Source: Petunia secreta
Lineage: Eukaryota > Streptophyta > Magnoliopsida > Solanales > Solanaceae
Direction of reading: 5' to 3'
NCBI GenBank assembly: GCA_029990175.1
Contig: JARKIP010000065.1
Coordinates: 6,328,501 to 6,392,500 of the forward strand
DNA: 64,000 nucleotides
A program made the translations under genes and the position numbers. Under the pieces are notes generated by a model, which saw only the letters and a program-made list of their open reading frames with translations, did no database searches and was not told where the DNA came from. This document shows positions 55,509 to 64,000 of this stretch, piece by piece; the first letter of the stretch is position 1; every line of letters begins with the position of its first letter.

Positions 55509-57760
55509 GTTTTAATAATAGTTTTTAAAATAAAGGGGAAAGGGATTTTTAAAAGTGTCGGCTCAGGTGTGTATGAATTGGGTGGAGGTTAGGGACGTCG
55601 ATACGGCTGCGAACACGCCGGCCGGTCATGTTGCAATGCCAAGTACCGGTCTCTTCACTCCATCACCGGCTCGTTTGTAATAACGGCTTATACACGTCAT
55701 CATAGCCTTTTGTATATTTTAGGGGGTGCGGGAATGGATCGTTCAAGTGTAGTATCATGTTTAAATTAATCAAATAGGCCTCAAATAAATACTTCATTTT
55801 CCATAGTCATATTTGATATTGAGTCCGTCAATTCATTGTGTAGGCCTCAAATAAGTGTATATTTTCATAGGTCAAAATGCATAGTGACTGCCAAGGTCAG
55901 TACAAGGTCGAGCTCACAAACGCTAAGGAAGCTGCACAATTACTTAACAAAACGATTAGTGATGGTAAAGGGAATTCATAGAAAAAAAATAGTGGGTCCC
56001 AGTCGACATAGCATAAGCCAAAATAGGAGAGGCCACAAACAGAACCAGTATTTAGCCATTGCCAAACAAATCCAAGTTGAAACAAAAGTCAAAAAAGAAA
56101 CATAGCAGCAACATAATCGCTGGTCAAAGCAAGCGAGATTCCGGTGAGGCAGTGACAACAACTGCCGGCAATGAAAATGATTGAGACCCACATCAAAAAG
56201 TTCTACAGCTTCGCAAACAAACAGTTAGTACACAAGAAATCCATAAGCAAAAGGAAACAACAACGGAACTCAAGCAAAGAAATAAAAGGGTGTCGCCAAT
56301 CAAACTTCCAATGAACAGAGACAACGGTGGTGCAGGCGAAGGGGCTTGACTGCCAGCAGTTTTGTTCTCGACATCACTGCGGCGTCGCCGCTACCCTTGT
56401 TTCTGAATCTGCATCCCCAGTCTCCCCATCGACTTTCCTTTTTCTGATTAATCAAAAGAACAGGAGGGAACCCACAAACCAAATCAACAATGAGATTAGA
56501 CTGATTTTGAGAAGAACATCTCAAATCAAACCACGAATCCCAACCAACAATACACACTCTCCTTTTCCCGATCTCCACTCCATTTTTATGGCTTTGTTTG
56601 GTTTCCCCGTTCCCTGATTTCCCCTACTTTTATTTTGCGTGTGTTTTGTGTATGTGGGATACGCCGGAGAAGAAGGTGAGGGGTGTAATGGAGCTGTTGC
56701 GGATGTTTTTGGTGAGGGTATCTGTGAGGAAGACGATGGGATTGTTGATGTTGTTGTATCGTGTACGGTGTGTGTGTGTGTGTTAGGTTTTCTGTGAGGA
56801 AGGCGATACGATTTTTGATGTTGTTGTATCGTGTACGGTGTGTGTGTTTGTGTGGGTTGGGTTTTCTGTGAGGAAGACAATGGAAGTGTATTGTCCCTGT
56901 GTGCTTTAATGGAAAGTAGAGGGTGATGGATTTAGGGAAGAAGACTCGTGGGGAAAAAGGCCAAAGGAGGTGGGTTCTGCCATTATTGTGTGAATGCCTA
57001 TAGTGTATGTATTGTCTCTATTTAAGAAGAGAGACTTAGGATTAGAATGTTGAGAGATTGAGTGAAAGTTTTGGAAATCGGATGGAGAGGATTAGGGGTG
57101 ATTAGGATGATTTGGGGAGTGATTTTAGTGATAGGGACTTAGGAAAGGAGAAGATCAGGGGATATTGAAAAAGATTAGGGGAGGAAAGTAAAGGATGTAC
57201 TTGGTTAGAAAATGTGGCTACGTTCAGAGTAAAAATGTAAATAAATAAAAATAAATAAAGATAAATAAAGAATTTTGGATAGTAATTTTGAAATAAGGAA
57301 GAATTAATAATAAAAGGAATTTGAACACTTCTATTGGTCAATATTTAACTTAAAGGTGTAAAAAATAAAATATGGATATACATATATTATAAAATGCACA
57401 AATAAATATTAAATAAACTCAAATAAAATTATTTACATATATATAATCACAAATTATTTGCACAAATAATCATCAATTGAAACAAACATGACATGTAGCC
57501 TAAATGACGTAATTATATAATATAGCCACCTATATTATAAATGTACTAATTTCACAAATAGTCACAGTTTTGATAAATAGCTTAAATGATGCAAAAATTA
57601 CGTAATATAGCCACACTTAAGTATATAATATGTAAATAGAGGATAACACAAGTAAATGCATGATTTCTAATGCACATTTTGCACAAATAGTCATATTGCA
57701 CCCTTAAGTTGAATTATGACTATTTTTTAGAAAAACGAGGGACAAAATTGGGTGTCAACA
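54830..57760 (-). mobile_element. 5' LTR of the large derivative, 2931 bp
   Basis: Plus-strand edges TGTCATACCCG (54830) and GGGTGTCAACA (57760), so TG...CA ends. It includes an (AAT)n microsatellite (55451-55510), TG-rich runs at 56760-56850, and the 56385-57760 half shared with 47551-48883. The short frames at 55836-56105 and 56327-56617 are not supported as genes. Confidence 0.85.
55451..55510 (+). repeat. (AAT)n microsatellite
   Basis: Uninterrupted AAT repeats of about 60 bp within a longer AAT-rich stretch beginning near 55240. Confidence 0.95.
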
Positions 57761-58287
57761 ATTTCTGGTTAGTATTTGCTCATCTCTTCTCCCTTGCTAG
57801 CTAACATGTGCTTCGAAGTGGCTGGTCAGCCCCCACTTATTGAGTCCTTTTGACTTACCCTTGCTTGTTTCTTTTTATCTCTATTCATTTCGGCCAGTTT
57901 AGCTCCAGGACCGAGTTCTGTCGATCGATTGAGGGGCTGAGACAATTTTAACTGTCCGGGTGAGCCAACTCTTGTCCAGAACGACAACCAGTTCTAGTTT
58001 TATTTTGATAGTCTAGTTTTGCTCCCTTCAGAAGGTGTATGTATTCTTTTGTACTCTTAAATGTCTGGTCTGGATAGTCCTAAACCTAGTACGTTTGGTA
58101 GACAACTATAATTTCTTATGTACAGATTACATATATAAGATTTTAATTATATCTTACTAGGTCTTCATTATCATTTCAAGTTTGTTTTGGCGCTTGTTGT
58201 TGAAATCTATAAAAATGGTACGTCTGACGCGTCTAGAAGAGGATGTCGGATGTCCGTACGACCTAGTTGGCAGATCGAGTCGTGTCA
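57761..58287 (+). mobile_element. Diverged Tekay-like LTR, 3' part
   Basis: Follows the last 527 bp of the Tekay-like LTR (CCCACTTATTGAGTCCTTTT, TTGTACTCTTAAATGTCTGG, ending GAGTCGTGTCA at 58287). It is more diverged than the other copies, so an older insertion. The 5' LTR of the large derivative cuts it at 57760. Confidence 0.78.
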
Positions 58288-59340
58288 CTAGAGAGAAAGG
58301 AAGACCGTAGTTTGGAACTTAGAGCAGAAGAAAAGCAAAGAAAGAGGCCAAGAGCATCTCAGATCGTGGCCACGATCTTGTTCGTGGCTTGGAGCAGAGT
58401 TAAGTGGCACTTGGAGCTATAGGATCATGGAGACAATCGTGGGCACAATTGGATTTGTGGCCCTGTTTGTGCCCTAGATCGTAAAGACTATTGTGGACTG
58501 GATCGCAAAGGAAAAGGCAAACTTTTTGAGATGAAAGAGATTGGGGCCCACGAAGTGCCTATGTTCGTGGAGATGAACCAATTCATGGCCACAATATCCC
58601 ATCGGCCCAAACGTCGCTAACTTTGACCTAATTGGGAGTACTTTGGACTAATTAGCTCTTAGTAAGTCCTAGCATAAATGCCCTAATTTCTCCATTTGGT
58701 AACATTAGACCTATATTCATGGTTAGCATCTTTCACTTAATAAATCATGCGTTTTTCAAATAATTACTATTCTTAGTGCAGATTAGGTTGTTCATGCCAT
58801 GTCGGGATGAGCAAGATATGTGTAAAATGGGGTGGGGGAGGGGGAGGAGGGGGCTTGCCTTGTTCCTTTTTACCTATGCCATGCTGCTCATACATGTATT
58901 TATATTTATGTTTGTTATTACTTTCTTAGATTAATGAAAATAATGAGTTTTATGGTCGTGGCCATTACATGCTTTGTGATGGCCTCAAAAGTTGCAAGAG
59001 TTCATCGATCTCTCAAGGTCTTTGTAAGTATAGGTGCGAGATTAATCACTTTTCAGAAGAGATTTTAGGTACATTTTCCCTAATCGATGCTTGATTCGTG
59101 ATAAGATCTTATATCTTGCTTCTATCCTTTTATCACTTTTAATTCTTGAACTATTTTCAAGTTTAAGATCATATAAATGTGGCATTGACGTAGTTGGTGT
59201 GGAAAAATTGCATGCCAATCACGCTTATATAATCGCGTCAAATACAACATTTTTTTGAAAAGTCAAGGAGAGAAATTAAACTTATATAAGGGATTTCATA
59301 TCGATGTAATTAGAAGAGCAATTGATGAGGAGAGATTCTC
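58288..59340 (+). other. LTR-like stretch with GATCGTGG words, no gene
   Basis: 58340-58600 repeats GATCGTGGCCACGATC-type words (GATCGTGG, GTTCGTGG, GATCGTAAAG, GATCGCAAAG), reminiscent in style of the GCGATCGC cluster of the CRM-like LTR but not alignable. From 58620 to 59340 nothing recognisable. Confidence 0.4.
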
Positions 59341-60194
59341 CCCAAAACTCAGAAAGGAGCTACATATTCATTTTAACTAGGTCTAAATATGACTCACAGT
59401 GACTAAAATAACCCCAGTTCCTAAACTAAGGTTAATTGTCTTCCATCTAAATATCCATTCAAGTATATTGTGGACTTTAGAAGACTTATTCCATGCCTCC
59501 TTTAGGCACTCCAAACTCTTGACAAAGGGTAGAACACTCCAAAGAAACTGATGATCAATTTGGCTAATATCAAGGCTCACCACAGGCTCACTATTGGATT
59601 AACTCAGGAAGTCCTTGCTCTTAGCCACGAATCTCATAGTTCCATGCATGAAATCTTCGGAAAGACATATTGTAAGAAGAAAAACAACAAAAAAAGTAGG
59701 GTAATTCTAGTACTCAATAGGGATAGCAGAAAGAAAAAGAAAGTACTAACGGGTCAGATATAAATGTCAACGTTAAATCAGTTTAACAAAACAAGCTTAG
59801 CTATATAAAAAGAGTGGTACCAAACAACTATTCAAATCAAGTACTTCTACCAAATAATACAAGTAATCATAGATATGTAATATTAAGTTCGATCTCAAAT
59901 GTATGCAATGATAAAGGGAGACATCCAAATCTCTCCGAAAATTGCATACCTACATGGCCAAGTTAACTCAAGAGAAACTCGACATAAATCTTTAGAATTC
60001 TCATAAATCCATACCAGGTATATCAAATCCGTGTTAAGAACACAGATGCCCAATAATACCAAAAAAAAGGTCAAAGAATCAAATACCGAATAATTAATAT
60101 CTCAATAAAAAGGATATGTATCAATATGAACTCAAAAATAACAAATGGGCGTATCAAGTACACCTCATGCTAGCTATGGGTGAAAGAACCATAC
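59341..60194. other. Unassigned AT-rich region
   Basis: A 66-codon minus-strand frame (59383-59583) shows no match I recognise. I looked here for further exons of the LHT-type gene that should follow the exon at 60195-60514 and found none. Confidence 0.4.
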
Positions 60195-60514
60195 ATAGAA
60201 TTGAAATTTGGTAAAAGAGCGAGGACAAATTGGAATGAGAAAAACAAGATGTAATAAGTGAGTTTGATATTTTTGGTATCAGGGAAAAGAGTTTGTTGGA
60301 ATTTTTGCAAGGACTTTCCACCAGTAACCATGTAAATAATGCAAGCACTAACTTCTACAACAATTTGTTGAGGTACTATGATCCATAGCCCAAGTTTTTC
60401 ACCAAATGCATACTGGCCATTTGCCTGGTATCTGTCAAATCTTTTGCCTGGTATCATTTCATGCATTTGCACCATTTGCCATAATGTGTAGAAGGTTATA
60501 TCAGACGAAAGCAC
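60195..60514 (-). pseudogene. LHT-type amino acid transporter, single exon fragment
   Basis: Minus-strand translation: DITFYTLWQMVQMHEMIPGK, RFDRYQANGQYAFGEKLGLW, IIVPQQIVVEVSACIIYMVT, GGKSLQKFQQTLFPDTKNIK, then a hydrophobic stretch to LLPNFNSM. This is the lysine/histidine transporter (LHT) family of plasma-membrane proton/amino acid symporters, the part around transmembrane helices 2-4. Just after NFNS the DNA has GTATGG, a possible splice donor, where similarity ends. No other exon (N-terminal NAKWWYS region or the C-terminal half) is found within the neighbouring kilobases. Either the rest lies behind very long introns or this is a gene fragment. The upstream residues (MIRYARPSQSS) do not fit the family. 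Confidence 0.8.
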
Positions 60515-61288
60515 ATCAAAACTACTCTGTGATGGCCTTGCATACCGAATCACCCCTGTACAACTCTAGTTTAGTAATAATAATGAATAAAATAATCAAT
60601 TCTAACTATAGGATCAATTGTCTAAAGTTTGGAATAAGAAGGATTTAAATACCCAAAATATCCCCGGGTCTACAATGTCGAAATTCTATACCAAAATCAT
60701 AATTGGATTATCAATAACCCCACAAGTCAAAAAGTGCAGCCTTTTCTTGAATCGAAACTTATTTGTATAAAAATTTCCATAAAATTATTAGGAGGAGTTA
60801 CAAAAATACTCACAGAAGATAAAGGAGTTACCTGCTTCTACCCATTACTTACATATTACCCCATCTACCCACAAATTATTAACCACAGTACCCATTTTTC
60901 ATCTATGTTGTTTTCCATTCCCAAAATCTCCCAAAATTAGGCTAAACCCTTAGTCATGTCCTTAACACAAATCCATTTACCTTATTCTTCTTAAGATCTC
61001 ACACATTTTATCTCCAAAAGGAACATTAATGGAGGTGGAAAATCATATGGTGTCAAATTGCCAAAATTCCTATTGGAGGGAGCTATGAATCTCCATTTTC
61101 CCCGTGTAGAGCTAAATTCCAACTTGTTCAAACTTCATTGTTGCTTTTAATTTTTTTTCTTTTGGTAAGTTTGAACGAAGACCTGCTTTGACTTTCAATT
61201 TTTTCTTTTGGTAATTTTGAACAGACACCTGCTTTGACTTTCTAAGTTTAAAAATTTCTTTACGATTTTGATTGTGATTTGAACATAC
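60515..61288. other. Intergenic AT-rich DNA
   Basis: No ORF, repeat or motif that I can support. Confidence 0.5.
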
Positions 61289-61296
61289 CTAGCAAG

Positions 61297-62165
61297 TAGG
61301 CCTGGGCATAGAGCTGAGCCAGCTCGGAACTCGGCTCGGCTCGATTGCCTTTTAGCTCGGCTCGGCTCGGCTCATTTTGAAAAGAGGCTCGGCTCGGGCT
61401 AGGCTCGGTTTTATTCAAAGTTTGGCTCGGTTCGGCTCGGCTCGGTCAAAGCTCGGTCAAGCTCGGCTCGGTCAAAGCTCGGCTCGACAGAGCTGGCTCG
61501 GCTCGGCTCGGCTAGCTTGATTTATTATGTAATTTTCTCTTTAAAATATAACTTTCATTCATTAGTCTCAATTACTAATTTGAAGTCTACTTAATATTTA
61601 ATATAATTAACAATTGATAAACTTGTACTCTTATCCTTATTTATTTGACATAAACAAATTTATTTTCTCATAATGTAAAGGTTAAGCCTACTAAATAGCT
61701 GATACTAAAAATCAAATGCAATTCATATTTTTAATTTAACCATTTAATTATTAACATGGTAAAATTTATAACCATAATATTAAAATTTATAAGCCTACTA
61801 GATGTTTTAAATCAAATCAAATTAAAATAACTAACACTTTTAACATAAGTTATAGGGTAAAACTACTTATCATATTTTTAACATCATCTCTAAAACTGTT
61901 TTTTTAATGATTATGATGAAAAAAAATAAATATTATTTTTTATATTATTAAGTATGAGGACACAAAAGAAAAAGAGTCAGCTCGGGCTCGGCTCGGGCTC
62001 GGTCAAACTCTAGCAAAGCTCGGTTGAGCTCGGCTCGAGCTCGGCTCGGCTCGGCATAGTTTAAAGCTCGGTTCGGCTCGGCTCAGGCTCGGCTCGACTC
62101 GGTAACATAGTAAGCTCGGTTGGGCTCGGCTCGGGCTCGGCTCGCTCGCTCAATGCCCAGGCCTA
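61297..62165 (+). mobile_element. Non-autonomous hAT element, 869 bp
   Basis: Left end TAGGCCTGGGCAT and right end ATGCCCAGGCCTA are exact inverted repeats of 13 bp. They are flanked by the 8-bp duplication ctagcaag (61289-61296 and 62166-62173). Both subterminal regions (61310-61515 and 61975-62150) are packed with GGCTCG words; the middle is AT-rich. No ORF. Eight-base TSD, short TIR and subterminal repeats assign it to hAT, a different family from the one at 17720. Confidence 0.92.
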
Positions 62166-62173
62166 CTAGCAAG

Positions 62174-62354
62174 TGTCTTGACCTGTCCAAAGTTGAATTT
62201 TGACTCCATAAAGACAAATCTCAAGCATTTCAATGAGACTTAGGAACGTAGTTTTTTTTTTTTTTTTTTTTTTTTTTGTGAAAAATATGTCAGTTTCATT
62301 GTAAAGGTATACAATGAAAATGTAATCCTACCAAATGTAATTAAGATATGTATA
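62174..62354. other. Spacer with poly-T tract
   Basis: A run of 27 or so T residues at 62250-62277. It could be a retroposon tail on the minus strand, but no SINE or LINE body could be recognised beside it. Confidence 0.5.
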
Positions 62355-63445
62355 ATTTAAATATAAGTATACCATAAAGATATACATTGTAAACATATCC
62401 CCACCCACCTAATGAAAAAGAGAATATACTACGAAGGTATATAGTGAAAAAAAATACACCATAAAGATATACAGTGTAAACGTATTTCCACCCATCTAAT
62501 GTAGGTATATATGAATATAAAGTTTTAGATAGAAGTATATCATGAATGTATACCTTGATCACTATAAGGTCTATGAGATTGCACAAATTCTTAGGGAAAA
62601 GTATGCCATTATGCATTATTATATATAAAAGGCATTTCGTTGTGCCTTCCTGAGTTGTAGTTTCAGATTTGAAGTTTATTTGGTCATAGAGCAAATTAGG
62701 TCTTTTTTTTAAGTGCAATAAAAGACTCTTAGCTGTGTCTTGGCTTTGTGTAATCCCTGTATGTTATTATGGAGCTTCTCCTCTTCATAATGAGAAGCAA
62801 TCACTTTTTTCATGAGCATTATCTATTAGACAAAAAAGTGATACATACTACTTTATAAAATGAAGAAGCAGTGTTGGTTATTTATGCGTGTTTAATTTAG
62901 AAAAGAATTACTTTACAACTTTAAATAAAAATATAATTTAACTTTCTAAAAGATTATACCATAAAGGTATACAGTGTAACAGTATTCCTACATACCTAAT
63001 GTACGCATGTAAAGTTTTGGATAGAAGTATACCATGAAAGTATACGGTGAAAAAAATAGTATACCATGAAGGTATATAGTAGAAAAGAGAGTGTACCCAG
63101 AAGGTATATAGTGGAAAAGAAAGTATATCATAAAAATATATAGTGGAAAAAAGTATACTATAAAGATACACAGTAAAAAAAAAAAAGTATACCATGAAGG
63201 TATACAACGTAATTGTACAACCACCACACTTAATTTACGCCACTAGTTTTGGGATAGAAGTATAATGTAAAAGTATACAGTGGAAAGAGAGTATACTATA
63301 AAGATATATTGTTTAAATATACCTCCATCTAATTTACACATGTGGAGTTTTGGATAGAAATATACCATAAAGGTATACAGTAAAAAGGAGAGTATACCGT
63401 GAAGGTATACATTAGAATAAACAATATACCATAAATGTATACAAT
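62355..63445. repeat. Array of GTATACC-ATAAA-GGTATAC hairpin repeats
   Basis: About 16 copies of a near-palindrome, consensus GTATACCATAAAGGTATAC, each usually followed by AGTG. They lie in two clusters, 62355-62555 and 62945-63445. At least four copies of a longer block, with CTAATGTA, a TATG or CATG word and AGTTTTGGATAGAAG, separate runs of hairpins (about 62495, 62995, 63235, 63325). Minus-strand frames across it are repeat by-products. Confidence 0.88.
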
Positions 63446-64000
63446 GGAACTGTTAATGGACTTTTACTTTTACTTTTACTTTTACCGTTGAAGTTTACTA
63501 GAAGTAAAAATTTCAAAAAGGGGCATCCAAGTAATTAAATGTATGTATTTTTGTGTTAAAATTGATAAATTTTAGATGATAATTATATCAAAAGTGTAAT
63601 TATGTATCTTTATTTATTAAAATATATTTAAATGATAATTGTATCAAAAGTGTATTAAGGGGATGAAACGATTTTGAGACCAAATAACAAAACAATCTCA
63701 AAACAGGAAAAAACACAAAGTAATACCAAATAAATAAAAACAAACAGATCTACCAGATTACAAGTTATTAAATATTTGATAGTTATTTTTTTTTATATGC
63801 ATAGAATTTATGAAAAATAGCTGATGTAGTATATCTTTCTTTCTTCTTTTTTAGTCAAAAAATAGGTTTCATAAGCAATAAGCAATGGAAATATTACATA
63901 TAATTGATTTTTTTTTTTACGTTATCGTCTATTCTGTAAGATACTATAAGATTAATTAGTTATTGCTTAATTCAGTAATTTGTGTTGTGTTTTTTTGTGG
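63446..64000. other. AT-rich DNA with a short CTTTTA microsatellite
   Basis: ACTTTT units repeat at 63459-63484. No gene or further element can be recognised to the window end. Confidence 0.5.

Larger units (their letters stand above)
47551..57760 (-). mobile_element. Large retrotransposon derivative with Ogre/Tat-like primer site, no coding capacity
   Basis: Minus strand. 5' LTR 54830-57760 (2931 bp), 3' LTR 47551-48883 (1333 bp, only the outer half), internal region 48884-54829. The primer site (54805-54826) is complementary to a tRNA-Arg-like 3' end. The polypurine tract is CCGGACAAAGAGGGGAAGT at 48884-48902. No gag, protease, RT or integrase motif can be found in nearly 6 kb, which fits the LARD class or a heavily eroded Ogre/Tat element. 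Confidence 0.75.

Noticed and set aside
55836..56880. Several 90-120 codon frames in the 5' LTR of the large derivative
   Set aside because: Located wholly in an LTR, conflicting strands, no motifs; part recurs only as LTR sequence at 47.6-48.1 kb.
59383..59583. 66-codon minus-strand frame considered as a further LHT exon
   Set aside because: Its sequence does not fit any part of the LHT family as I know it.
62250..62277. Poly-T run considered as a SINE/LINE tail on the minus strand
   Set aside because: No A/B boxes, LINE ORF or target duplication found beside it.

Overview
The window is plant nuclear DNA made almost entirely of transposable elements. Ty3/gypsy retrotransposons of several lineages dominate, with hAT and Mutator-like DNA transposons nested among them. 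There is no prokaryotic organisation, and I see no rRNA, tRNA or CRISPR feature. The families point to a eudicot; an asterid such as Solanaceae is a guess from repeat style only. The single trace of an ordinary host gene is one exon of an LHT-type amino acid transporter near 60.2-60.5 kb.

Layout. (A) 1-7669: a Tat-lineage gypsy element on the minus strand (RNase H, RT, protease, gag, 5' LTR 6556-7669). Its RT gene is split by a complete solo LTR (852-3527) with a perfect 5-bp target duplication. (B) 7670-10407: the 3' end of a second Tat-like family on the plus strand. (C) 10408-13798: LTR fragments, one with an initiator-Met primer site. (D) 13799 to about 33412: a long copy of the B family. 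Inserted in it are a composite hAT transposon (17720-22334, 8-bp TSD), a non-autonomous Mutator-like element (22959-25364, 10-bp TSD) and a nearly complete CRM-like chromovirus (25735-33053). (E) 33413-41668: a decayed Tekay/Del-type element on the minus strand with LTRs over 2.5 kb. (F) 41709-45695: a plus-strand copy of the same LTR, broken by a CRM-like gag-protease relic and a reversed B-family end. (G) 45697-47550: two more LTR pieces. (H) 47551-57760: a large retrotransposon derivative with 2.9-kb LTRs, a tRNA-Arg-type primer site and no recognisable protein. (I) 57761-64000: LTR relics, the LHT exon, a small hAT element with an 8-bp TSD, and an array of hairpin-forming GTATAC repeats.

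Nothing here looks like a working gene set. Every retroelement reading frame is broken; the best preserved are the CRM-like RNase H/integrase frame and the 695-codon hAT transposase. The relations that can be read are of age and parasitism: which element sits in which, which copies share an inherited deletion, and which short ORFs survive. The points most worth checking are the composite hAT with a BED-finger-only second ORF, an antisense ORF shared by two Tat-like copies, the palindromic repeat arrays, and the GCGATCGC octamers in the CRM-like LTRs and leader.
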